From NCBI GenBank assembly GCA_945867445.1, contig CAMBID010000030.1, positions 1-7,318 of the forward strand: a stretch of DNA of 7,318 nucleotides, in the 5' to 3' direction. Source of the stretch: an uncultured Clostridia bacterium. GTDB lineage: Bacteria; Bacillota; Clostridia; Oscillospirales; Oscillospiraceae. Under the pieces are notes generated by a model. The model made no database searches. It worked only from the letters and a program-made list of their open reading frames with translations, and was not told the DNA's origin. Positions 1 to 4,955 of this stretch are shown piece by piece; the stretch's first letter is position 1, and every line of letters starts with the position of its first letter. Position numbers and translations under genes: made by a program.

Positions 1-7
1 TACTGAG

Positions 8-55
8 CAAAGCCGGAAACCTTGAAAGCCAAGGCTTTCAAGGTTTCCGGCTTTG
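8..55. repeat. Long perfect palindrome, 23-bp stem with 2-nt centre
   Basis: Bases 8-30 are the exact reverse complement of 33-55, with only AA at 31-32 between them. Pairing extends to about 4-59 if one G-T pair is allowed. The stem is GC/AT mixed and is not followed by a T-run, so it is not a textbook intrinsic terminator. It could be a 3'-end-protecting hairpin of a gene to the left of the window, or a mobile/structural repeat. As DNA it could extrude a cruciform. Arm sequence AAACCTTG recurs, inverted, in the next palindrome. Confidence 0.85.
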
Positions 56-60
56 TTCAA

Positions 61-100
61 GTGCAAGGTTTTTGGACGAAATTGTCCAAAAACCTTGCAC
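61..100. repeat. Second long perfect palindrome, 17-bp stem
   Basis: Bases 61-77 pair perfectly with 84-100 around a short AT-rich loop (78-83). It begins only five bases after the first palindrome. The sequence differs from the first except for the shared 8-mer CAAGGTTT/AAACCTTG (39-46 and 64-71; 17-24 and 90-97), so an arm of one could pair with an arm of the other. There is no T-tract after it; it is followed by a GC-rich AGCGCCGCCG tail. Confidence 0.85.
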
Positions 101-127
101 CTTCCACAGGAGCGCCGCCGCGCGAAT

Positions 128-144
128 AAACCGCAAAGCGGTTT
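128..144. repeat. Short hairpin, AAACCGC/GCGGTTT
   Basis: A 7-bp perfect stem (128-134 with 138-144) with an AAA loop. The right arm ends in TTT followed by CTT, so on the plus strand it could work as a weak terminator. It belongs to the same palindrome-rich block as the two long stems at 8-100 and may be part of one compound repeat element (about 1-150). Confidence 0.5.
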
Positions 145-178
145 CTTCAGTAGACATTATTTTAATGGGAGAGTAGTA

Positions 179-250
179 TTATGCGGCCAGAGATAGCTGG
201 TGCTTTTCCATCGGCGTCAAGACACCCAAATTGCGCTGCACCTGGAAACG
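179..250 (-). pseudogene. Possible 3' remnant of an IS3-family transposase (OrfB C-terminus)
   Basis: On the minus strand, from about 250 down to the TAA stop at 179-181, the frame reads a short peptide containing QRNLGVLTPMEKHQL and ending SLAA. This resembles the common end of IS3/IS150-type transposases, where a YN-x-RRIQ segment is followed by LxxLTPxEY/K and a short tail. Only about 24 codons fit; upstream of them lies the terminator of the neighbouring gene, so the catalytic DDE part is absent. The resemblance is from memory of the family and the stretch is short, so a chance match remains possible. If real, it marks an old insertion/deletion event that joined the palindrome block to the CofE-like gene. 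Confidence 0.35.
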
Positions 251-278
251 TCTCCGTCCCCCGGCTGACCGGTTCCAA

Positions 279-323
279 AAAAACGCCGAAGGGCGGCCCT
301 GCGGGCCGCCCTTCGGCGTTTTT
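279..323 (-). terminator. Strong hairpin terminator of the CofE-like gene, works in either direction
   Basis: A 21-bp perfect stem (279-299 with 303-323) around the loop TGC, with a GC-rich core and A/T runs at the base: A-run 277-283 and T-run 319-323. Read on the minus strand it lies about 55 bases beyond the stop codon at 379-381 and ends in a run of T, as a Rho-independent terminator should. The symmetric A/T flanks would also stop transcription arriving from the left. Confidence 0.9.
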
Positions 324-378
324 CGGAAGGAGTAGTTTGGAATCACGCCGGGGAAAGAGCCCGGCGGGTTCAGCAAGA

Positions 379-1575
379 TCATTCCGCGGTGTAGTTGTCA
401 AAGTAGCCCTGGATCAGGACGATGGGGGTGCCCTTGTCACCGGAGCCGGAGGTCAGGTCACAGAGGGAGCCAATGAGGTCCGTGAGATGCCGGGGTGTGG
501 TGCCCTCAGAGACCATGTTGCCCACGAGGGAAGTGCCGTCCTTCCGGGCGATCTTATCCTTGATGGCGTCCCGGAGGGCCTCACCGGAGAGCTCCGCGAA
601 GTCATTGTCCGCCAGGTACTTGAGCTTCAGCTCATTGGGAGTGCCCACGAGCCCTGCGGTATAGGCGGGGGAGACCACGGGGTCCGCCAGCTCCCAGATC
701 TTGCCCACAGGGTCCTTGAAGGCGCCGTCGCCGTAGACCATGACCTCGATGTGCTTGCCGGTGGCTTCCAGGAGCTTTGCCTGGATGGCCCCCACCAGGT
801 CCTGGCAGTCCCGGGGGAAGAGCTTGACGGTGTCCTCGTTGGCCTTGTTGCTGCCGAGCAAGCCGTACTTCTCGTTGTACCCGCTGCCATTTACGGGGGC
901 GGTCATGATTTCGTCCAGGGAGAAGACCTTCTCCGCCCCGGCCTTCAGCAGGCGGCGCTTGGTGCGCTTGCGGGTGTGGATGTCGCAGTTGATGACGTTC
1001 TTCGTGTAAGGCAGGATGGCCCGGGCGTCGTTGGCGAAGACCACCTCCACCTCCGCGCCGCTCCCCCGGATCAGGTCCATGTAGTAAGCCACATAGTCCA
1101 CGCCGGTGAAGGGATGCACCGTGCAGCCGAAGAGCTGGCGGTACTGCTCCAGGGTCAGAACATCCTGATAGGGGTCCACGCCCTTCTCGTCCAGCAGATC
1201 CTCGTCGATGAGGTGGTTCCCCACCTCGTCAGAGGGGTAGGAGAGCATGAGGACGATCTTCCTGGCCCCGGCGGCGATGCCCCGCAGGCACACGGCGAAG
1301 CGGTTGCGGCTCAGGATGGGGAAGAGGACGCCCACAGTCTCCCCGCCCAGCTTCGCCTTCACGTCGGCGGCGATGTCGCTGACCTTGGCGTAGTTGCCCT
1401 GGGCCCGGGCCACGATGGCCTCCGTCATGGCCACCACGTCCCGGTCACGGAAGGCGAAGCCCTCCTCCCGGGCGGCGGCCAGTACGGCCTCCGGCACGAT
1501 GCTGGCAAGATCGTCCCCGGCGCGGATGATGGGCGCGCGGATGCCCCGGGCAACAGTTCCGACCATTCGGCTCAT
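379..1575 (-). CDS. CofE-like protein (coenzyme F420-0:L-glutamate ligase family), 398 aa
   Basis: The protein belongs, by recognition, to the F420_ligase/CofE family, which adds glutamate through a gamma-linkage with GTP in F420-making archaea and actinobacteria. Visible family features are the N-terminal GIRAPIIRAGDDLASIV (residues 11-27), a DVVAMTEAIVARAQG strand-helix (46-60), and a C-terminal block VYGDGAFKDPVGKIWE (280-295) followed by ADPVVSPAYTAGLVGTP. At 398 residues it is much longer than archaeal CofE (about 250) and has a middle insert (roughly 110-270). This long form is the one I associate with Clostridia. It is soluble, with no signal peptide or membrane helix. The start at 1575 is chosen because GAGGTG lies seven bases upstream; an in-frame ATG at 1605 is a weaker alternative, and the TTG at 1650 abuts the -10 box and cannot be used. 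Clostridia are not known to make F420, so the acceptor is unknown; a folate or another cofactor is conceivable. It appears to be monocistronic, with its own promoter and terminator. Confidence 0.85.
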   Translation of the reverse strand: MSRMVGTVARGIRAPIIRAGDDLASIVPEAVLAAAREEGFAFRDRDVVAMTEAIVARAQGNYAKVSDIAADVKAKLGGETVGVLFPILSRNRFAVCLRGIAAGARKIVLMLSYPSDEVGNHLIDEDLLDEKGVDPYQDVLTLEQYRQLFGCTVHPFTGVDYVAYYMDLIRGSGAEVEVVFANDARAILPYTKNVINCDIHTRKRTKRRLLKAGAEKVFSLDEIMTAPVNGSGYNEKYGLLGSNKANEDTVKLFPRDCQDLVGAIQAKLLEATGKHIEVMVYGDGAFKDPVGKIWELADPVVSPAYTAGLVGTPNELKLKYLADNDFAELSGEALRDAIKDKIARKDGTSLVGNMVSEGTTPRHLTDLIGSLCDLTSGSGDKGTPIVLIQGYFDNYTAE

Positions 1576-1622
1576 AGGAAAACACCTCATATCATAAGAT
1601 TTCATGTTATTCTCTTTCCATC

Positions 1623-1642
1623 GGCGGGGGCGGTCCCCCGCC
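1623..1642 (-). other. GC hairpin in the 5' leader of the CofE-like gene
   Basis: GGCGGGGG pairs with CCCCCGCC (8 bp) around a four-base loop. On the minus strand it would lie at the very 5' end of the transcript from the promoter at 1653-1681, about 50 bases before the start codon. No T-run follows, so it is not an attenuator by itself; a 5' stabilising stem is more likely. Confidence 0.5.
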
Positions 1643-1652
1643 ACAAGCAATT

Positions 1653-1681
1653 ATTATATCCGGAATAGGACGCCTTGTAAA
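1653..1681 (-). promoter_or_regulatory. Sigma-A-type promoter of the CofE-like gene
   Basis: On the minus strand, TTTACA (1681-1676), a 17-base spacer, then TATAAT (1658-1653). The -10 box is perfect and the -35 has five of six consensus bases. Transcription would begin near 1646, leaving a leader of about 70 bases before the start at 1575. This placement also rules out the upstream TTG start. Confidence 0.8.
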
Positions 1682-1767
1682 ATAGGGATTCATTCTTTTT
1701 GATATTAACACAGATAATAATAGAAAAGAAATTTGGAGAAAAATTAATGGTTTACCTCCTTTTGTAA

Positions 1768-1796
1768 TTGACAATTAAGGATTGAGAATTGATAAT
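1768..1796 (+). promoter_or_regulatory. Promoter of the HAD phosphatase gene
   Basis: TTGACA (1768-1773), 17-base spacer, GATAAT (1791-1796): a perfect -35 and five of six in the -10. Predicted transcription start is near 1803, giving a leader of about 120 bases that contains the inverted repeat at 1866-1892. Confidence 0.7.
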
Positions 1797-1865
1797 GAAA
1801 AGATAGGGGCGGTTCCGCGGCGAACAGCCCAGCGGAGGAGCGGCTTTCTCCGCAAAGGGAATTGT

Positions 1866-1892
1866 CCATGGTCAAGTATCAATTGACCATGG
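1866..1892 (+). promoter_or_regulatory. Inverted repeat CCATGGTCAA-N7-TTGACCATGG in the HAD leader
   Basis: Ten-base perfect arms (1866-1875 and 1883-1892) with a 7-base spacer, 30 bases before the start codon of the HAD gene and about 65 bases after its predicted transcription start. It could be a repressor operator or an RNA hairpin in the leader. There is no T-run after it and the SD (1913-1918) lies outside, so it would not sequester the ribosome site. Confidence 0.5.
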
Positions 1893-1922
1893 CAGTTCCA
1901 CTGTCCATTGACAGGAGGCTCT

Positions 1923-2600
1923 ATGATCCACACCATTCTCATCGACATCGACAACACCCTTTTGGACTTTGACCGCTGCGCCGAAAGCTCCATCCGCCGG
2001 GGCCTCTCGGAGCTTGGCATCCCCTGCCCCGATGGCATGATCCCCACCTTCCGCCGGGTCAACGACACCCTCTGGCGGGAGATCGAGAAGGGGAACCTGA
2101 CCCGTTCGGGCCTTCGGGCCATCCGCTGGCCCTGGATCTTCGACTGTTTCGGCATCCGGGCCGACGGCGAGGCCTTCGAGGACCGCTTCGTCCGGCTTCT
2201 CTGGGACAGCCACGAGATCGTGGACGGGGCGGAGACCCTCCTCCGCCATCTTTCCTCTCGCTATGCCCTCTACGCCGCCAGCAACGCCCCCGCCGGGGAG
2301 CAGGAGAACCGGCTTCGCCTGGCGGGCTTCGACCGGTACTTCCGGGGCCTTTTCATCTCCCAGGTGCTGGGAGCCAACAAGCCCAGCCCCGCCTTCTTCG
2401 ACGCCTGCTTTGAAAAGCTGGGCAATCCGCCCAAGGACGAAGTCCTCCTCATTGGGGATTCCCTGACGGCGGACATCCGGGGAGCTCTGGACTACGGCCT
2501 TCCCTGCTGCTGGTTCGATCATGACGGCACCGGGGCCCCGGCCCCTGCCGGGGTCGCCCACACCGCCCGGAAGCTCACGGACATCCTCCAGTGGTACTGA
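1923..2600 (+). CDS. HAD-superfamily hydrolase, YjjG-like (noncanonical pyrimidine nucleotidase type), 225 aa
   Basis: A cytoplasmic HAD phosphatase. Motif I is DIDNTLLDF with nucleophile D8 and acid D10; motif II is AASN (S120); motif III is K153 in ANKPSP; motif IV is IGDSLTADIRGA with D179 and D184. The helical cap between residues ~15 and ~100 (subclass I), the total length, and segments such as VNDTLWREIEKGNLT and a late CCWFDHDG match YjjG, the nucleotide 5'-monophosphatase that removes noncanonical pyrimidine nucleotides. Substrate assignment is by family resemblance only; HAD enzymes are often promiscuous. The start at ATG 1923 follows AGGAGG (1913-1918) by four bases. A TTG at 1908 is in frame but overlaps this SD, so I reject it. 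The gene stands alone, between its own promoter (1768-1796) and terminator (2650-2684). Confidence 0.88.
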   Translation: MIHTILIDIDNTLLDFDRCAESSIRRGLSELGIPCPDGMIPTFRRVNDTLWREIEKGNLTRSGLRAIRWPWIFDCFGIRADGEAFEDRFVRLLWDSHEIVDGAETLLRHLSSRYALYAASNAPAGEQENRLRLAGFDRYFRGLFISQVLGANKPSPAFFDACFEKLGNPPKDEVLLIGDSLTADIRGALDYGLPCCWFDHDGTGAPAPAGVAHTARKLTDILQWY

Positions 2601-2649
2601 CCGTTCCCCGGGGCCTGCCCGCCCCAAAAATCCCCCGCGCATCCGATTT

Positions 2650-2684
2650 CGGACACAGAGCCGGCCCCTCTGTGTCCGTTTTTT
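2650..2684 (+). terminator. Rho-independent terminator after the HAD gene
   Basis: CGGACACAGAG (2650-2660) pairs perfectly with CTCTGTGTCCG (2668-2678), with a 7-base loop, and is followed directly by six T (2679-2684). It lies 50 bases after the HAD stop codon and isolates that gene from the downstream operon. Confidence 0.95.
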
Positions 2685-2725
2685 GGGAAAAAGTGGCCGT
2701 ATTGCAGAACTTCCGCTCTCTTCGG

Positions 2726-2754
2726 TTGACACCCCCTGCCAGGGGTGGTATCCT
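2726..2754 (+). promoter_or_regulatory. Promoter-like element with a palindromic spacer
   Basis: TTGACA (2726-2731), 17 bases, TATCCT (2749-2754). The spacer includes CACCCC-CTGCCA-GGGGTG, an inverted repeat with 6-bp arms. The -35 is perfect and the -10 is four of six. An inverted repeat filling the spacer is a plausible operator position. It lies about 275 bases before the regulator gene, so it would give a long leader. A second promoter-like element lies closer, at 2813-2841. Confidence 0.45.
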
Positions 2755-2812
2755 CTTCCTGCCAGGAAAAAGCAGCCCCAAACGGGGCGGCGGAAATTTC
2801 TTCCCCCGGGGC

Positions 2813-2841
2813 TTGACGGCAGGGAACAAATGTGATATCTT
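2813..2841 (+). promoter_or_regulatory. Promoter-like element before the XRE-regulator operon
   Basis: TTGACG (2813-2818), 17 bases, TATCTT (2836-2841). The -35 has five of six and the -10 four of six consensus bases. The -10 is embedded in the inverted repeat TGATATC-TTTTT-GATATCA (2833-2851), which suggests that a bound repressor would block it. Predicted transcription start is near 2848, about 180 bases before the regulator's start codon. Confidence 0.5.
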
Positions 2842-2851
2842 TTTGATATCA
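2833..2851. promoter_or_regulatory. Candidate operator TGATATC-N5-GATATCA
   Basis: Seven-base perfect arms around TTTTT, overlapping the -10 box of the promoter-like element at 2813-2841. Because the next gene encodes an XRE-type DNA-binding protein, autoregulation through this site is a reasonable guess, but nothing in the sequence proves which protein binds. A related string (CTTTTTGATAT) occurs at 1695-1705 in the divergent intergenic region. Confidence 0.4.
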
Positions 2852-3029
2852 AACAGATCTCTTCCTCCCGCCGCGCTCCGGGAAGGGCTGGAAAACGCCC
2901 CGGCGCAACCCCCGGTTGACAAATTTCCGTCCCAACTTTCTGGCACGCAACCGCGAAAACCGCTACCATAACGCCAGAAAACAGCGCCGGACCGCAGAAG
3001 GCCCCACGGCGCGGATAGGAGAAATGAGT

Positions 3030-4013
3030 ATGATTCTGGCAGACAAGATCATGCAGCTTCGGAAGAAGGCCGGCTGGTCCCAGGAGGAGCTGGCGGAGCA
3101 GCTGGGCGTCACCCGGCAGTCCGTCTCCAAGTGGGAGGGCGCCCAGTCCATCCCGGACCTGGAGAAGGTGGTGCAGATGAGCCGCCTCTTCGGCGTCAGC
3201 ACGGATTTCCTCCTGAAAGACGAGCTGGAGACCGAGGACCGTACCCTCAGCGAGGATGTCCCGCCACTGCGCCGGGTCACCATGGAGGAGGCCTCCGCCT
3301 ACTTACAGCTCCGCCGGGCGGCGGCCCCGAAAATGGCCCTGGGAACCCTTCTCTGCGTCTGGAGCCCCGTGGCCCTCATCGCCCTCAGCTATCTCAGCGA
3401 GTCCCCCCGCTTCCGCCTGACGGAGAATGCTGCCGCAGGCCTGGGCCTTTGCATCCTTCTCATTCTCGTGGCCATCGGCGTGGTGCTCTTCCTCTCCTGT
3501 GGCCGGGGCTGCCGGGACTTCGCCTTCCTGGAGACGGAGCCCTTTGAGACGGAGTACGGCGTCAGCGGCATGGTGAAGGAGCGCCGCCGGGCGGGGGAGG
3601 ACCGGGTCCGGCGCCTGAATACCGTGGCCGCCGTCCTCTGCATCCTGGCCATCCTGCCCCTTTTTGCCGCCGCCTTCTGGGCGATGGACGCCGCCTACAT
3701 CGCGGGCGTCTGCCTGACCATCGTTCTGGCCGGCCTCGGCGCGTCCCTTTTCGTCTATGTGGGCACCGAGACCGCCGCCATGGAAAAGCTCCTGGAGGAC
3801 GGGGACTACACCCGCTCCCGCAAGAGAAGCAGCGGCCTTCGCAGCGCCGTCTCCGTCATCTACTGGCTGCTGGCCACCGCCATCTTCCTCTTCTATACCT
3901 TCGGCCCCCACGGCAACGGCCAGCCCCGGTACAGCTGGTTTATCTGGGCCATCGCCGGGGTGCTCTACGCTGCTGTGATGGCAGTGATAGGCCTGATCCA
4001 GCGGAAGAAATGA
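3030..4013 (+). CDS. Membrane-anchored XRE-family transcriptional regulator, 327 aa
   Basis: Residues ~1-60 form a Cro/CI-type helix-turn-helix: LADKIMQLRKKAGWSQEELA, then GVTRQSVSKWEGAQSIPDLE and a VSTDFLL end. After a polar linker come about six hydrophobic segments (roughly 103-121, 134-157, 198-217, 222-245, 273-292, 302-323), with a basic loop (KERRR, 183-187) between the second and third. This HTH-plus-membrane layout is common in Clostridia and suggests a one-component regulator that senses a membrane or envelope signal, or that is held away from DNA at the membrane. The start at 3030 is preferred because AGGAG (3017-3021) lies eight bases upstream. The ATG at 3024 is only two bases from the SD, and the TTG at 2916 would add 38 residues that do not belong to the fold. 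It is the first gene of the probable exporter operon and overlaps the next ORF by ATGA; autoregulation is plausible. The inducing signal is unknown. Confidence 0.85.
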   Translation: MILADKIMQLRKKAGWSQEELAEQLGVTRQSVSKWEGAQSIPDLEKVVQMSRLFGVSTDFLLKDELETEDRTLSEDVPPLRRVTMEEASAYLQLRRAAAPKMALGTLLCVWSPVALIALSYLSESPRFRLTENAAAGLGLCILLILVAIGVVLFLSCGRGCRDFAFLETEPFETEYGVSGMVKERRRAGEDRVRRLNTVAAVLCILAILPLFAAAFWAMDAAYIAGVCLTIVLAGLGASLFVYVGTETAAMEKLLEDGDYTRSRKRSSGLRSAVSVIYWLLATAIFLFYTFGPHGNGQPRYSWFIWAIAGVLYAAVMAVIGLIQRKK

Positions 4014-4474
4014 GGACCCGCCTGGGGGCGGAAGCTGCCAGCGGAAAGGACTACCTGCGTCTTGCCAAGAGCGAGAGCATGGCAAAGCTTCTGTTCCGCA
4101 GGCGGCTGGCCGCCGCTGTGAAGGGCGGCGACCTCATCTACGTCATTTCGGAGCCCGATCAGCTGGCCCTTTTGCCGGAGGGCGCCCTTCGCGTCCTGGT
4201 CACGGCCGGCATCGACACCGTGAAGACCCGTTTCGCCGCCCGGATGGGCGGGAACCTGCCCGGACCCGTGGCCGCCATGCCGGAGCGCAGGCACGCCCTC
4301 TTTGAGGCCGAAGGCCACGCGCTGACCGTCCATACCGGCGAGACCGCTCCGGGGGCTGCAGCAGAGGCGATTCTCGCTGTCAAGCAATACCGATTTCCAA
4401 GGAAATCCCGTGCGCTGCGGGCACTCGCGGCATCTCAAAAAACCGGACGCGCTTCGCGCAAGCAAAAGCTTTGA
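4010..4474 (+). CDS. Unrecognised small protein, 154 aa, with a tail encoded by a palindromic repeat
   Basis: The ATG overlaps the stop of the regulator gene (ATGA, 4010-4013), implying translational coupling. A weak GGAAG lies just upstream; an internal ATG at 4079 is an alternative start. Residues ~25-125 look like a real soluble alpha/beta protein: GGDLIYVIS, LPEGALRVLVTAGIDTVKTR, RHALFEAEGHALTVHTG, then GAAAEAILAVKQ. There is no membrane helix or signal peptide, and I do not recognise the family. From about residue 125 (position 4382) the character changes to a basic, low-complexity tail (RFPRKSRALRALAAS...KQKL) that coincides exactly with the palindrome-rich element 4382-4497. The original stop codon seems to have been lost to, or replaced by, that element. 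Position in the operon suggests a role linked to the regulator or the exporter, but this is inference. Confidence 0.6.
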   Translation: MRTRLGAEAASGKDYLRLAKSESMAKLLFRRRLAAAVKGGDLIYVISEPDQLALLPEGALRVLVTAGIDTVKTRFAARMGGNLPGPVAAMPERRHALFEAEGHALTVHTGETAPGAAAEAILAVKQYRFPRKSRALRALAASQKTGRASRKQKL

Positions 4475-4493
4475 AAGCTTTTGATCAGGTTTT
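4392..4493 (+). repeat. Compound palindromic element inside the operon
   Basis: Several stems in a row: GATTTCC/GGAAATC (4392-4407, loop AA), GTGC/GCAC (4410-4424), GCGC/GCGC (4449-4459), and CAAAAGCTTT-G-AAAGCTTTTG (4463-4483, 10-bp arms). The last two are enclosed by AAAACC/GGTTTT (4439-4444 with 4488-4493). The result is a multi-branched structure just before the SD of the next gene (AAGGAGG, 4498-4504). It may be an mRNA processing or partial-termination site that sets the level of the downstream genes, or an inserted repeat. It also encodes the tail of the preceding ORF. Confidence 0.6.
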
Positions 4494-4511
4494 GTATAAG
4501 GAGGAACCACA

Positions 4512-4892
4512 ATGAAAGACTTCATTCTCGCAGCCCTGCCCCTGGTGGTCCTGGGCGCCGCCATCGCCGTGGCCGTGACCTGCGGTCTGCGCTCCAAGCG
4601 GGCCGCGGAGGCCGCCATGAACGCCCCCGAGGGCCAGGAGCCCCCCAAAAAGAGCGTTGACGGCACCCATATGTGCATCGGCATGTGCCTGGGTATCGTC
4701 GTGGGCATGTTCGTGAGCAACTTCTCCAAGACCTGGAACCAGGGCATCTGCATGAGCCTGGGCATGTGCCTCGGTATGGCCATCGGCTCCGCCGTGGACG
4801 CCGCCCAGGCCAGAAAGGCCCCGGAAAAGCCCGCGGAGCAGTCTGCGGAAGCTGAGCCCCCCGCCGAACCGGAAGACAAGTCCGAAAACTGA
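4512..4892 (+). CDS. Small Gly/Met/Cys-rich membrane protein, 126 aa
   Basis: A strong SD, AAGGAGG (4498-4504), lies seven bases before the ATG. The protein has an N-terminal hydrophobic helix (residues ~4-24), a short polar segment (25-53), two further hydrophobic segments (~54-69 and ~78-97), and a charged Pro/Glu/Ala-rich tail (98-126). The two inner helices carry a repeat: IGMCLGIVVG (56-65) and LGMCLGMAIG (83-92), 27 residues apart, with glycines spaced as in helix-packing (glycine-zipper) motifs. I do not recognise the family. Its place directly before an ABC transporter suggests an accessory or partner membrane protein. Only 63 bases separate it from the ATPase gene; these hold a weak 6-bp GC stem (4899-4915) without a T-run, so co-transcription is expected. 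Confidence 0.75.
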   Translation: MKDFILAALPLVVLGAAIAVAVTCGLRSKRAAEAAMNAPEGQEPPKKSVDGTHMCIGMCLGIVVGMFVSNFSKTWNQGICMSLGMCLGMAIGSAVDAAQARKAPEKPAEQSAEAEPPAEPEDKSEN

Positions 4893-4955
4893 ACCCGCCC
4901 GGGGCTCCCCCCCGGCTGAGCCTCCCGTCCCGGGAAGAGTTAGGAGAGAAAAGAA

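Larger units (their letters stand above)
1763..1913. repeat. AT-rich intergenic element with imperfect terminal inverted repeats (possible MITE)
   Basis: The ends match as imperfect inverted repeats: TGTAATTGACAAT at 1763-1775 against the reverse complement of 1900-1913, TGTCAATGGACAGT (about 10 of 13 bases agree with one gap). Inside are tandem-like variants ATTGACAATT, ATTGAGAATT and ATTGATAATG (1767-1797), then a GC-rich middle and a second inverted repeat at 1866-1892. The composition contrasts with the flanking genes. It has no coding capacity and holds the HAD gene's promoter. It could be a small non-autonomous element or simply a regulatory region. Confidence 0.35.

Noticed and set aside
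8..144. CRISPR-like array at the left edge
   Set aside because: The three palindromes differ in length and sequence, and there are no regular spacers or repeated units.
181..1668. 495-codon open frame on the plus strand opposite the CofE-like gene, with an ATG at 181
   Set aside because: It mirrors the minus-strand gene, its translation is Val/Gly/His/Asp-rich without any fold-like pattern, and it reads through a 21-bp terminator stem. It is a by-product of GC-biased codons.
1747..1767. Mini-ORF of six codons (ATG GTT TAC CTC CTT TTG TAA) after GGAG
   Set aside because: It lies upstream of the predicted HAD transcription start and no promoter reads into it. The CCTCC inside it only reads as an SD on the minus strand, with no start codon after it.
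1872..2969. 365-codon minus-strand open frame across the HAD gene and the following intergenic region
   Set aside because: It crosses a clear terminator and two promoters of the other strand, and the HAD gene with intact motifs lies opposite.
2916..3029. TTG start at 2916 extending the XRE regulator by 38 residues
   Set aside because: No SD precedes it, the extra residues are basic and unlike HTH-protein N-termini, and a well-placed AGGAG serves the ATG at 3030.
4471..4500. Promoter-like TTGAAA - 18 bases - TATAAG before the small membrane protein gene
   Set aside because: Transcription would begin at about 4507, after the SD at 4498-4504, leaving the message without a ribosome site. The boxes fall in the palindromic element and are probably incidental.
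4899..4915. Terminator between the small membrane protein and the ABC ATPase gene
   Set aside because: Only a 6-bp GC stem without a T-run, so not enough to call a terminator.
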